This document shows positions 17,906 to 26,897 of a stretch of DNA of 56,280 bases, piece after piece. The stretch is from Alphaproteobacteria bacterium (GTDB lineage: Bacteria > Pseudomonadota > Alphaproteobacteria > UBA3830): the NCBI GenBank assembly GCA_017649895.1, contig JAGCFW010000009.1:1-56280 (forward strand), given 5' to 3'. The position numbers and the translations under genes were made by a program. The notes beneath the pieces were generated by a model. The model saw only the letters and a list, made by a program, of their open reading frames with translations, was not told the origin of the DNA and did not search any database. Numbering within the stretch: position 1 is the first letter of the stretch; every line of letters begins with the position of its first letter.

Positions 17906-19045
17906 TTATTTATCCCACGGTTTAAGAGCAATTTCTTTACGGCGCTGTTGAGCCTCGGGCGAGGTGTCGAATTTGTACATTTTTCCCTTTTCAATCACTT
18001 CATTATATACTTCTCTAATCCCTACATTAGTAGCAAGTGGTATAACTCCTTTTAGTTTATCAACAAAAGGATTTTTTTGCGCTGGTAGGCCAGAAAAACC
18101 GGAAAAGTGAGAAGTATTACTGGCCGCATTTTTTAATGCAGTTGCTAAATTAGAATCAGAAAAATTATTTGAACCAAGCTTGATATCAATATTGCCAAAT
18201 GACAACTTAGCCCTCACTCCTCCTATCAGTTTCACTTGCCCATCTTCAACAACAAGCAACTCCTCAGGCACATCCAATATTTCAGCCATACGTTTCAAAG
18301 CTGCTTCCTCACTTGGTGGGGGAGTAACCAATTTCACTCCCGTTATCTCTTCGATCTGTTTCATAAAAGGAGTGAGTTTTATTTCAAAAGACACCCACGC
18401 GTTGCTTGGGCAATTGAACGCAAATACTGCTTTTTTGTTTTCATCAAATCCGGACACTTCCCTTTTCCCATCAACAGCTGATATTTTTATGATTTCTCCT
18501 TGAAAATTGAATTTTCTGTTCTGGATATAATTTTTGGAAATATCTTCGACAGCATTTTTATCTTTTTCTACGATATACAATCCTGTGTGGTCTACAAAAA
18601 TCAGGCGAGGAATGCTGTCGGTAAAGCTGTTGGCTTCTTCTGCGACATCATAAACTTCAAAATTATTGTCCTTTCCAGTGATATTGTGACCATTTACACC
18701 GATAATTCGGCATTTATTTTCATTTTTTTCACTGTCGTATATATCTATGCAACATTTTCTGCTTTTCATATCTTTAACAAAAGTGACTTTACTCTCGGTA
18801 TAGTCTATTTTTTGTATATTTCGGAAATGAGCGGGATTTCCGTCGGGATAGGTAAATATATGAGTCGGAGTATAGACCTCATCGACGGCCGATACTGGTC
18901 TTCCTATACCAATGTCGTAGGTCCCGAGATCTTTGGATGCTTTTACATGCTGCAGCACGTATTCATTGTCGGCGACTTTTACAAATTCCGCGAAACAGCT
19001 GAAAGACAAGCAAACCATCGCCATTGCTGATATTATTCTTTTCAT
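17906..19045 (-). CDS. Secreted protein, unknown function
   Basis: A 379-residue protein with a clear signal peptide (IISAMAMVCLSFSCFAE). Residues 20-230 are rich in beta-prone segments with several cysteines (SRKCCIDIYDS). A middle segment LKRMAEILDVPEELLVVEDG looks helical, followed by KLSFGNIDIKLGSNNFSD, and the C-terminus is charged. I do not recognise a family. A candidate CtrA box lies 44 bases upstream. The gene is separated from engB by about 100 bases and is probably its own unit. Confidence 0.75.
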   Translation of the reverse strand: MKRIISAMAMVCLSFSCFAEFVKVADNEYVLQHVKASKDLGTYDIGIGRPVSAVDEVYTPTHIFTYPDGNPAHFRNIQKIDYTESKVTFVKDMKSRKCCIDIYDSEKNENKCRIIGVNGHNITGKDNNFEVYDVAEEANSFTDSIPRLIFVDHTGLYIVEKDKNAVEDISKNYIQNRKFNFQGEIIKISAVDGKREVSGFDENKKAVFAFNCPSNAWVSFEIKLTPFMKQIEEITGVKLVTPPPSEEAALKRMAEILDVPEELLVVEDGQVKLIGGVRAKLSFGNIDIKLGSNNFSDSNLATALKNAASNTSHFSGFSGLPAQKNPFVDKLKGVIPLATNVGIREVYNEVIEKGKMYKFDTSPEAQQRRKEIALKPWDK

Positions 19046-19088
19046 TTCATAATCTCCTACTCAATAACTTAATTATAAGTTGAAAAAG

Positions 19089-19103
19089 TTAAGAAAAAAT
19101 TAA
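19089..19103. promoter_or_regulatory. Candidate CtrA-binding site
   Basis: TTAAGAAAAAATTAA fits TTAA-N7-TTAA and lies just upstream of the minus-strand secreted-protein gene starting at 19045. The spacer is a run of A, so a chance match in AT-rich DNA is a real possibility. Confidence 0.3.
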
Positions 19104-19146
19104 TTACTGTAAAAAATTTAACTATTTTTCGAACTTGTATGCGAAC

Positions 19147-19743
19147 TTATTGGCGAATTATTTGAAAAATCTCCGCCTGCAGCGGCTTTATCCCCTCGCC
19201 TTTCTTGGAACTTGTGGAAATAATTTTCGGAAAAGCTGACGGATGAAATTGAAGAATTTGGGAAACGGAATCCTCCACTCCTGCCGATTTTTTGTCCGAT
19301 TTGGTCAGAATTATTTGATACACCAATCCGAGGGAATCAAATATTTCCATGATTTCGGCGTCGTTCTGCTTTATGCCCAGCTTGGAATCGATCAACAGGA
19401 AAATTCTGCGCAGATTTTTGCGGGAACGGAGATAACCGAGAATCAGCTCGTCCCACTGCATGCGTGTCTGCTTGGAAACCGCGGCGTATCCGTAACCGGG
19501 AAGATCGACCAGCGAAATTTTATTTCCCAGCGAAAAAAAATTGATCTGCTGGGTACGCCCGGGGGTTTTGGACACCCGAGCGGTAGCCTTCCCCGTCAGA
19601 GAATTTATCAGAGAGGACTTTCCGACATTTGATCTTCCAACGAAAGCTACCTCGGGAAGTTTCAGAAAAGGAATCTGAGAAAATGTCGCAGCTCCCGCCA
19701 AAAATTTGCACTCGGAGCTGAACAGCGAATTTATGGAACTCAA
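19147..19743 (-). CDS. engB: Ribosome biogenesis GTPase EngB (YihA/YsxC)
   Basis: A 198-residue GTPase of the TrmE-Era-EngA-YihA class. Walker A is GRSNVGKSSLI, switch I includes the conserved SKTPGRTQQINFF, G3 is DLPGYGYA, G4 is TKSDK and G5 ISTSSKKGEG. It is needed for assembly of the large ribosomal subunit. Its ATG overlaps the yidC stop as ATGA, an arrangement that is common in alphaproteobacteria. Confidence 0.95.
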   Translation of the reverse strand: MSSINSLFSSECKFLAGAATFSQIPFLKLPEVAFVGRSNVGKSSLINSLTGKATARVSKTPGRTQQINFFSLGNKISLVDLPGYGYAAVSKQTRMQWDELILGYLRSRKNLRRIFLLIDSKLGIKQNDAEIMEIFDSLGLVYQIILTKSDKKSAGVEDSVSQILQFHPSAFPKIISTSSKKGEGIKPLQAEIFQIIRQ

Positions 19744-21446
19744 CTTTTCGCCTCGGATTTCGCAAAAGCGTTCTTCTCATCGACCTTTCTGATTACGTAT
19801 TGCTGCACGATCGCGAACAAGTTGCTGAAAGTCCAGTAAATAATCAACCCTGCCGGCAGCTGCGAGAACATCAACGTAAACATTATCGGCATTATCATCA
19901 TCATTTTCGCCTGAGAAGGATCCGCAGGAGCCGGGCCCATTTTCTGCTGCACCCACATGGACAATCCCATCAGCAGCGGCCAAATTCCTATCTGCAAAAA
20001 GCTTGGTAACGTGACTGGAATCAATCCGCCTAAATTCAAAATCGACCATGGATCAGCTACCGACAGATCGTGAATCCACCAAATGAACGGGGCTTGCCTC
20101 ATTTCGATCGAAATGTACAGAACTTTGTACAGCGCGAACAAAATCGGCCACTGCAAAAACATTGGCAGACATCCGCCCAACGGATTTATCTTTTCTTTTC
20201 GATATAACTCAGAAACAGCCTGCCCCAACCTCATTTGGTCACCTGCATATTTTGTTTGCAGCGCTTTAATCTTCGGCTGGATCGTCTTCATTCTGTTCAT
20301 GGAGCGATAGGCCTTGTTCGCGAGCGGAAACAAAAGCAACTTCAGCAGCAAAGTTATCAAAAGAATTCCGAATCCCATATTGCCGATTAAATCCTTAACA
20401 TAGGACATCGCGTACAGCAATGGCTTCGTAAGAATGTAGAAATATCCGAAATCAATAACCAAATCCAAATGTGGCACATTCAACTTCTCTTCGTATATGT
20501 CGAGAGTGTTTATTTCTTTCGCTCCGATAAACAGGTGATAATCTTTCGAAAATTTCGATGACGGATTCACAACCGACCAATCCTCGCTGCTCTCAACCGC
20601 ATAGTTGCCGTTACCCAACGATTTGTAATTCACAGAATACGAAGAATTGCGCTCCGGAATGAAAGATACTAACCAATACTTGTCAGTAATTCCGAACCAG
20701 CCACCTTTGGACTTGTAAGATATCTCCTTTTCCTTATCGATATCGTCATATCCGACTTCACGCAATTTTCCGTCGAAATATCCGATAGGACCGTGATAAA
20801 ACCCGATAGATTCGGACTTGTCCTTGCCTAACTCACGATAAATCAGCGAAGTATTCCGCAACCGAACAGCTTCGGCACCGTAATTCTTCACCTCATCGGT
20901 AATTGTGAACACAAAATTCTCATCAACAGAGATTTTTTTCGTAAAGATCAAGCCTGCTCCGTTGTCCCAAGTTAATATGATCGGCGATTTCGGCGTTAAT
21001 TTCGTGTCGTCCGTCTCCCAGCATGTATTTTCATCCGGCAAAATTATCGAACTATCGTCGGATTTCCACCCCGAAACTGCAAAATAATTTTCTTTTCCAA
21101 AAACTGAAACTTTGTCCTGATTATCATATTCCTGAGTGTAATCATTCAAACTAACATCACTGAATTTTAACCCTCTAGTTGAAATGGTTCCGGAAATTCT
21201 CGGCGCGCAAATTTCGATGGTTTTAACCTCCGCCTGACGAACAGTACTCTCTCTCCTGGACACCAATTTTTTGTCAGAACTTTGAGCATCAGAAAAAGCT
21301 GTTGATATTTCCTGACTCTGATTATTCAGATCACTGACTTGTACTGGTGTCGAAGACTTAAAAACATAAGGATACCCTAGCATAACAATTAGCGAAATCG
21401 CGAAAAACAGCATAACATTGCGTTTTTGTTCCTGATCTTCCTGCAT
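19740..21446 (-). CDS. yidC: Membrane protein insertase YidC
   Basis: A 568-residue inner membrane insertase. An N-terminal signal anchor (MLFFAISLIVMLGYPYVF) is followed by the large periplasmic beta domain of Gram-negative YidC (about residues 60-330), then the conserved core with five membrane segments, including GFGILLITLLLKLLLFPL, KINPLGGCLPMFLQWPI and FSQLPAGLIIYWTFSNLF. It inserts and folds membrane proteins with or without SecYEG. ATG 21446 with GGGAG 6 bases upstream is preferred over TTG 21458. Confidence 0.95.
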   Translation of the reverse strand: MQEDQEQKRNVMLFFAISLIVMLGYPYVFKSSTPVQVSDLNNQSQEISTAFSDAQSSDKKLVSRRESTVRQAEVKTIEICAPRISGTISTRGLKFSDVSLNDYTQEYDNQDKVSVFGKENYFAVSGWKSDDSSIILPDENTCWETDDTKLTPKSPIILTWDNGAGLIFTKKISVDENFVFTITDEVKNYGAEAVRLRNTSLIYRELGKDKSESIGFYHGPIGYFDGKLREVGYDDIDKEKEISYKSKGGWFGITDKYWLVSFIPERNSSYSVNYKSLGNGNYAVESSEDWSVVNPSSKFSKDYHLFIGAKEINTLDIYEEKLNVPHLDLVIDFGYFYILTKPLLYAMSYVKDLIGNMGFGILLITLLLKLLLFPLANKAYRSMNRMKTIQPKIKALQTKYAGDQMRLGQAVSELYRKEKINPLGGCLPMFLQWPILFALYKVLYISIEMRQAPFIWWIHDLSVADPWSILNLGGLIPVTLPSFLQIGIWPLLMGLSMWVQQKMGPAPADPSQAKMMMIMPIMFTLMFSQLPAGLIIYWTFSNLFAIVQQYVIRKVDEKNAFAKSEAKS

Positions 21447-21530
21447 ATGAACTCCCAACTAAAGAAACTTTTTGAGTATACAGTAAATTTCGCTATCTTG
21501 AAAGCTGAAGTTTTCAAGGTTCTACAAATA

Positions 21531-21558
21531 CAAAAAGCGCCGAGTAAACCTCGACGCT
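21531..21558 (-). terminator. Terminator of the phasin gene
   Basis: On the minus strand AGCGTCGAGG and CTCGGCGCT form a stem with one G-T pair around a short loop, followed by TTTTTG. It lies 24 bases behind the phasin stop codon. Confidence 0.85.
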
Positions 21559-21581
21559 CAAAATAAGATCTTATTTAACAA

Positions 21582-21995
21582 TTATTTCTTGTTTACTATA
21601 TTCTTGGCTTCTTCAACAGAATCTTTAACTCTCTTGGTAATAGCAGCTGACAATTCCTTATTTGTTGAAACTATCATTTCGGAAATCTGTTTGCTGTTTC
21701 CGATTGCTTTTTCAACTGTATCGCGAGCAACTTCATTGAACCTCGTCACCATGTCCGAAGGCTTACCGGCCTTTTCCCAAATGGACTCCATGTCGGTCAT
21801 CATTTGCTTGACAAACGCGGACTGCAACTTTGTGATACCGTTGCATACCTCTATTGACATCTTGTTAATCAAACCAAGAACTTCCAAATTCTTTTTGTAA
21901 GAGTCCATTATCGCATTCATATCAATATTTGGCATCTTAAAATTCGGACACGTCCCTGCCTTATCACTTGCTCCACTGTTATTTGGTGTACCCAT
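21582..21995 (-). CDS. Phasin family protein
   Basis: A 137-residue, almost wholly helical protein without signal peptide, with the phasin pattern: NMNAIMDSYKKNLEVLG at the start, KLQSAFVKQMMTDMESIW in the middle and heptad-like SKQISEMIVSTNKELSAAI towards the end. Phasins coat polyhydroxyalkanoate granules; family members also exist in organisms without granules. It has a good promoter, AAGGAG as ribosome binding site and its own terminator, so it is a monocistronic and probably strongly expressed gene. No PHA synthase lies in the window. Confidence 0.8.
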   Translation of the reverse strand: MGTPNNSGASDKAGTCPNFKMPNIDMNAIMDSYKKNLEVLGLINKMSIEVCNGITKLQSAFVKQMMTDMESIWEKAGKPSDMVTRFNEVARDTVEKAIGNSKQISEMIVSTNKELSAAITKRVKDSVEEAKNIVNKK

Positions 21996-22028
21996 AACTT
22001 TCTCCTTAATGCATTACAATGTATGTTA

Positions 22029-22057
22029 TTGTACACCCAATACAGAAAAAAATCAAA
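22029..22057 (-). promoter_or_regulatory. Predicted phasin gene promoter
   Basis: On the minus strand TTGATT (22052-22057) and TACAAT (22029-22034) are 17 bases apart, 33 bases before the start codon, which itself has the strong ribosome binding site AAGGAGAAAG. Confidence 0.6.
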
Positions 22058-22110
22058 TATATATAGAATTTTTCAGATATTTTAGTATATTTTTATACTT
22101 TTACTCAAAC

Positions 22111-23265
22111 CTACACTGCCAGAACTATGCCACTCTCGGATTTCCAGTGCAAATAAACTTGATCATCCCACTGTATAGGTCTTTCAGCAGCTCGAACCAA
22201 ATTTGCAACTGTTGCCAAAACGACTGCCCCTGATGTCAATTTCACATAATATATCGAAACATCTCCCAAATAGGCTATATCTTGGACAATTCCGCTCGTC
22301 CAGTTGTATTCCCCCTTTGGCTCATCTAAAGATAACATGACTTTTTCAGGCCGAATAGCCACGCAGATCTGTGCACCCACAGGCACTGATGCTGAATGAT
22401 TCACATAGAGATTCTTCTCCAACATTGTGGATTTTACGATCACGTGATCGGATTTTTCCTCAATTATAAGACCCTCGAACAAATTTACCGATCCAATAAA
22501 ATTCGCAACATACCGTGAATTCGGATACTCATATACCTCTGTCGGTCCTCCTACCTGGAAGATACGCCCCTCATTCATAACACCAATACGAGTAGACATA
22601 GTCATCGCTTCTTCTTGGTCGTGCGAAACCATCACGAATGTAACTCCGACTTTTTCTTGAATATTCACCAACTCCAGCTGAGTTCTTTCCCGTAATTTTT
22701 TGTCCAGCGCAGCTAAAGGCTCATCTAACAGAACCAATTTCGGCTGTTTTACAAGACTTCTCGCCAAAGCAACCCTCTGCCTTTCTCCACCCGAAAGTTG
22801 ATGCGGCCGCCGTTTTTCGTATCCGCTCATCTGAACCAGCTTCAAATACGAATTGACCCTATCTTGAATTTCACTTTTGTTCATTCCCTCTTGAATCAAT
22901 CCAAAGGCAATGTTTTGCTCCACCGACATATGTGGAAACAAAGCATAAGACTGAAAAACCATGCTCACGGGACGCTTATAGGCCGGGGTATCCGTCATAT
23001 CCACTCCGTCGATGAAAATTTTCCCCGAAGTCGGTGACTCAAAACCCGCCAACATCCTCAACAAAGTTGTTTTTCCGCACCCGGAATGCCCAAGCAAAGA
23101 AAAAAGCTCGCCCTTGTATATGGAAAGTGATACATCATTGACCGCAACCTTTTCCCCAAAAGTTTTCGTGAGATTTTTGATACTAACATACGGCTTAATC
23201 TTCGGATCTTGCCAAGGTTCCGGATTGTTCAATCTGTTTTTCTGGTTTGGTTGCACCGTCGTCAT
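22111..23265 (-). CDS. potG: Putrescine-type ABC transporter ATP-binding protein (PotG-like)
   Basis: A 384-residue ABC ATPase with Walker A GHSGCGKTTLLRMLAG, Q loop VFQSYALFPHM, signature LSGGERQRVALARSL, Walker B LVLLDEPLAALDKKL and switch His in VMVSHDQEEAM, then a TOBE domain. Overall pattern, including IGSVNLFEG and the C-terminal IAYLGDVSIYYVKL, follows E. coli PotG more than PotA. It should power polyamine import. The partner permeases and binding protein are not next to it, which is unusual for this family; they may lie elsewhere. It is transcribed towards the phasin gene. Confidence 0.88.
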   Translation of the reverse strand: MTTVQPNQKNRLNNPEPWQDPKIKPYVSIKNLTKTFGEKVAVNDVSLSIYKGELFSLLGHSGCGKTTLLRMLAGFESPTSGKIFIDGVDMTDTPAYKRPVSMVFQSYALFPHMSVEQNIAFGLIQEGMNKSEIQDRVNSYLKLVQMSGYEKRRPHQLSGGERQRVALARSLVKQPKLVLLDEPLAALDKKLRERTQLELVNIQEKVGVTFVMVSHDQEEAMTMSTRIGVMNEGRIFQVGGPTEVYEYPNSRYVANFIGSVNLFEGLIIEEKSDHVIVKSTMLEKNLYVNHSASVPVGAQICVAIRPEKVMLSLDEPKGEYNWTSGIVQDIAYLGDVSIYYVKLTSGAVVLATVANLVRAAERPIQWDDQVYLHWKSESGIVLAV

Positions 23266-23404
23266 CTTCCTTTCATCAACTCAGATATTTTTCATGACGC
23301 CTTTCATTATATAAAAAAGTGCTCACAAACGCTAAAAAAAATTCAGGAATTAATCTTTTTTAAAATTTTTGATGATAGCTTGAGAATAGATAGTGGGAGT
23401 TTTT

Positions 23405-23752
23405 ATGAAGAAGTTGTTGGGAATATTCCTGATTGTAACGGCTTGTTGCAGCAATGAGGAACTAAATACATTGAGAGATGCACGGAATCACGCAGAAAAA
23501 ATAAGAAATCATTTTATGGGACACGTGTCTGAAGATGTCTCAACCTTAATCGCAAAAACTAGAGGCATATCATATCGACTAAAGTCCTTAAAATTTTACG
23601 GACTCGCGAACAAATTTGATTCCTATACTGACGTCCTTATATATGGAAATGACACAATACAAGAATCTGTAAAAGATATGCAGGACTTAGTACGCGGAGG
23701 AGTTTGCGCTTGCGATTACAAACTGTGTATAGAATGTCCTTCAAGTGAATAA
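23405..23752 (+). CDS. Small lipoprotein, unknown function
   Basis: A 115-residue protein with a lipoprotein signal peptide (KKLLGIFLIVTAC, lipobox VTAC) and a helical mature part, followed by a cysteine-rich end (GGVCACDYKLCIECPSSE) with four cysteines in the last 17 residues. ATG 23405 with GGGAG upstream is chosen over GTG 23393. I do not recognise the family. The stop is 2 bases from the stop of the converging comF gene. Confidence 0.75.
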   Translation: MKKLLGIFLIVTACCSNEELNTLRDARNHAEKIRNHFMGHVSEDVSTLIAKTRGISYRLKSLKFYGLANKFDSYTDVLIYGNDTIQESVKDMQDLVRGGVCACDYKLCIECPSSE

Positions 23753-23753
23753 T

Positions 23754-24476
23754 TCATGAATTTGATATCGCATTTTTTAGAATTACCCTGGCCACGGTAG
23801 CTACATATACCTTGGAAGCCCCTGCTTTTTTCAATAATTCAGCACAGGCATTGGCGGTCGCACCAGTCGTGATAACATCATCTATCAACAAAATAACTTT
23901 ATCTTTTACTGAAATTTTTTCATTTACAGAGAAGCTTTTTCTTAAATTTATTCTCCGTCTTTCTTTGTTGAGAGATTTTTGCATAGCCGTTTCTTTCGAC
24001 TTTTTCAGAATTTCAGGAACATAATGCAAGTTCGACAATTTCTGTAATTCGATACATAACAACTCCGTTTGATTGTATTTCCTTTTAAATCTACGTTTGA
24101 GACTGATCGGAACTGGTACAAGAAAGTCAACTTCTCTCAGAAAATCCTGAATTATTCTATTGAGCCATTGAGCAAAAATCGGTGCATACAGAGTAGCCTC
24201 ACCATCTTTGAATTTGAGAATCAAATGCCGAGCTAACCCCTCATACACCATGACGGATACAGCTCTGTCGAAAAAATTATCATCCCTAATACAATATTTG
24301 CAACTTTCATCCTCCATGGGCTGACCGCAAATTTTACATTTTGGTTCGGATATCCATTTGATTTCTCTCCAACAATTATCACACACCCCTACTCTTTCAA
24401 CGTATTCCTTACAGTATATACATCTCGGGGGCAGCAAAGTATCCCTTATTCTTTTCAAAAAATCAGACATTATCAT
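23754..24476 (-). CDS. comF: ComF family phosphoribosyltransferase-like protein
   Basis: A 240-residue protein with an N-terminal zinc-finger part (CIYCKEY, CDNCW, CKICGQP, CKYC) and a C-terminal phosphoribosyltransferase fold with VILLIDDVITTGATANACAELLKKAGA, the PRPP loop. KRKYNQTELLC and ERRRINLRKSF are family hallmarks. ComF/GntX-type proteins are linked to DNA uptake and DNA repair; no other competence genes are nearby. ATG 24476 has GGA at a useful distance; ATG 24470 is an alternative. Confidence 0.9.
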   Translation of the reverse strand: MIMSDFLKRIRDTLLPPRCIYCKEYVERVGVCDNCWREIKWISEPKCKICGQPMEDESCKYCIRDDNFFDRAVSVMVYEGLARHLILKFKDGEATLYAPIFAQWLNRIIQDFLREVDFLVPVPISLKRRFKRKYNQTELLCIELQKLSNLHYVPEILKKSKETAMQKSLNKERRRINLRKSFSVNEKISVKDKVILLIDDVITTGATANACAELLKKAGASKVYVATVARVILKNAISNS

Positions 24477-24574
24477 AAAATTCCAAATCAAAAAATTTTA
24501 TAACAAAACAGGTTAAAACATTCTGAAAATTTATATTATAATCCAGATTTAAATACTTTTCTCATTTTTATAAA

Positions 24575-24603
24575 TTGGATTTTATTCTGTATTATGAGAT
24601 AAT
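24575..24603 (+). promoter_or_regulatory. Predicted hppA promoter
   Basis: TTGGAT (24575-24580) and GATAAT (24598-24603) with a 17-base spacer lie 35 bases before the hppA start codon. Confidence 0.5.
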
Positions 24604-24638
24604 GTACACGTTTAGTTGTATGTATTTGGAGAATATTT

Positions 24639-26735
24639 ATGGAATGTTGTATTTTTGAATGGATCGTTATGGTATCAGGCGTACTCGCTCTGATATACGG
24701 AGCGGTCAATACCATGAGTATGCTCAAACTCAGCGCTGGAAATGCAAAAATGCAAGAAATTGCAGGAGCAATACAGAGTGGAGCTTCAGCATATTTAAAT
24801 AGGCAGTACACGACTATCTCGATAGTTGGTGTAATTATCGCTGCACTCGTCGCTTCCTTCATGGGAATTTATCCTGCTGTGGGTTTTGTGCTGGGCGCAG
24901 TTCTGTCGGGAATCGCCGGTTATATCGGCATGAACATTTCCGTCAGAGCAAATGTTCGTACTACCGAAGCTGCAAAAAAAGGAATTCATTATGCATTGTC
25001 AGTCGCTTATAAATCAGGATCTGTTACCGGATTTTTAGTTGTAGGCTTGGGATTGCTGGGAATTTCCTTCTACTTCTTTTATTTGAAAGCATTTTTATCC
25101 GATGAAAGACTTATTTCCGAGTCGCTGATCGCAATGGGATTCGGAGCTTCTTTGATTTCGATTTTCGCTCGTCTCGGTGGAGGAATATTTACAAAAGGAG
25201 CTGACGTGGGAGCCGATTTGGTCGGAAAAGTTGAAGCGGGAATTCCTGAAGATGACCCAAGAAACCCTGCAGTTATTGCGGACAATGTCGGGGACAATGT
25301 CGGAGACTGTGCCGGTATGGCTGCTGACTTGTTCGAGACCTATGTCGTGACTATCGCGGCAACAATGGTTTTGGCAGGAATCTTCTTTACAGGTTCTACG
25401 AAAGACTTGTTCATGCTATATCCTTTGGCGATTTCCGGAGTTTGCATTTTGGGATCCATATTCGGAACATTCTTTGTAAAACTCGGAAAAAGCGGAAAAG
25501 TCATGTATGCTTTATACAAAGGATTATTTGCTACCATTGGTTTTTCTATCGTTTTCATTTACGTAGTTACAAAAAGAATGCTTGGAGATTTAAGTTCCGC
25601 TTACAATATTGGAGGTTTAGCCTTCACTGGGTCTGATATTTTAGTCTGTGCACTGGTTGGATTAATTATTACTTTGCTCTTGGTGTTTATCACTGAGTAT
25701 TATACATCTTATTCCTACAGGCCTGTTAAAAGTATTGCGCAAGCTTCTACAACCGGACATGGAACGAACATCATTCAAGGTTTGGCCATCTCGATGGAAG
25801 CAACAGCTGTTCCTGCTTTAATAATCTGCGCCGGAATTTTGGTTTCATACATGAGCGCAGGACTTTATGGAATTGCGATTTCTGCGACTTCTATGCTAGC
25901 GCTGGCGGGAATTATCGTTACTTTAGACGCATATGGTCCCGTAACAGATAACGCTGGTGGTATCGCTGAGATGTCAGGACTTCCGGAAAGCATCCGTAAC
26001 GTTACCGATAAGCTGGACGCGGTCGGAAACACGACAAAGGCCGTCACAAAGGGATATGCTATCGGATCCGCAGGTTTAGCGTCTTTGGTTTTGTTCTCTG
26101 CTTACACTCAGGACATCGAGTTCTACTTTAAGAATTTGAACGTACATTTCGATTTGGGTAATCCTTACGTAGTCATCGGATTGATCTGCGGTGGTCTGTT
26201 GCCTTATCTCTTCGGAGCATGCGGAATGATGGCTGTCGGAAGAGCTGGTGGAGCGATCGTCCTGGAGGTACGCCGCCAGTTCAAAACCATCAAGGGAATT
26301 ATGACAGGGAAAGCGAAACCGGATTACAAAACGGCGGTCGACATTCTAACTCAAGAAGCGATCAAAGAAATGATCCTTCCGTCTCTTTTGCCGGTATTGG
26401 CCCCAGTAGTTCTATACTTTGCAATTGGAACCGTCGCTGGACACGAAGCCGGGTTAATCAGTGTCGGAGCTATGCTTTTAGGAACTATTTTGACGGGTCT
26501 GTTCTTGGCTATTTCCATGACTTCCGGAGGTGGAGCTTGGGATAACGCGAAAAAGTACATCGAAGACGGAAATTTCGGTGGAAAAGGATCGGATGCTCAC
26601 AAAGCAGCTGTTACCGGAGACACCGTCGGAGATCCTTACAAGGACACCGCTGGTCCGGCGATTAATCCTATGATCAAAATTACGAATATCGTCGCGATTT
26701 TGCTTTTGGCTTCGCTCGCCAAATTCATGGCTTAA
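24639..26735 (+). CDS. hppA: K+-independent H+-translocating pyrophosphatase
   Basis: A 698-residue membrane pump with about 16 membrane segments that couples pyrophosphate hydrolysis to proton export from the cytoplasm. The substrate site motifs [18 protein letters not shown] and [18 protein letters not shown], and the C-terminal [17 protein letters not shown] are intact. The segment reads [19 protein letters not shown]; the lysine after GNTT is the established marker of K+-independent H+-PPases, where K+-dependent forms have alanine. GGAG stands 9 bases before ATG. It has its own promoter and terminator. Confidence 0.96.
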   Translation: MECCIFEWIVMVSGVLALIYGAVNTMSMLKLSAGNAKMQEIAGAIQSGASAYLNRQYTTISIVGVIIAALVASFMGIYPAVGFVLGAVLSGIAGYIGMNISVRANVRTTEAAKKGIHYALSVAYKSGSVTGFLVVGLGLLGISFYFFYLKAFLSDERLISESLIAMGFGASLISIFARLGGGIFTKGADVGADLVGKVEAGIPEDDPRNPAVIADNVGDNVGDCAGMAADLFETYVVTIAATMVLAGIFFTGSTKDLFMLYPLAISGVCILGSIFGTFFVKLGKSGKVMYALYKGLFATIGFSIVFIYVVTKRMLGDLSSAYNIGGLAFTGSDILVCALVGLIITLLLVFITEYYTSYSYRPVKSIAQASTTGHGTNIIQGLAISMEATAVPALIICAGILVSYMSAGLYGIAISATSMLALAGIIVTLDAYGPVTDNAGGIAEMSGLPESIRNVTDKLDAVGNTTKAVTKGYAIGSAGLASLVLFSAYTQDIEFYFKNLNVHFDLGNPYVVIGLICGGLLPYLFGACGMMAVGRAGGAIVLEVRRQFKTIKGIMTGKAKPDYKTAVDILTQEAIKEMILPSLLPVLAPVVLYFAIGTVAGHEAGLISVGAMLLGTILTGLFLAISMTSGGGAWDNAKKYIEDGNFGGKGSDAHKAAVTGDTVGDPYKDTAGPAINPMIKITNIVAILLLASLAKFMA

Positions 26736-26760
26736 TTGCTGTTTTGAATTTTGATTATGA

Positions 26761-26786
26761 AAGCCGCCTTCGGGCGGTTTTTTTTG
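26761..26786 (+). terminator. Terminator of hppA
   Basis: AAGCCGCC, loop TTCG, GGCGGTTT and a continuing T run form a textbook intrinsic terminator 25 bases behind the hppA stop codon. Confidence 0.95.
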
Positions 26787-26832
26787 ATTATCTAATTGTG
26801 CAAAAAGTAAATCCTGACGAAAAAGAGAATTA

Positions 26833-26862
26833 TTGTAATTTTCCCAATTTAACTAGTATAAT
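26833..26862 (+). promoter_or_regulatory. Predicted promoter of the M16 gene group
   Basis: TTGTAA (26833-26838) and a perfect TATAAT (26857-26862) with an 18-base spacer lie 35 bases before the TTG start at 26898. Confidence 0.55.
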
Positions 26863-26897
26863 GAGCAGTATTTGATCAAAAATTTTTGAGGAAAATT

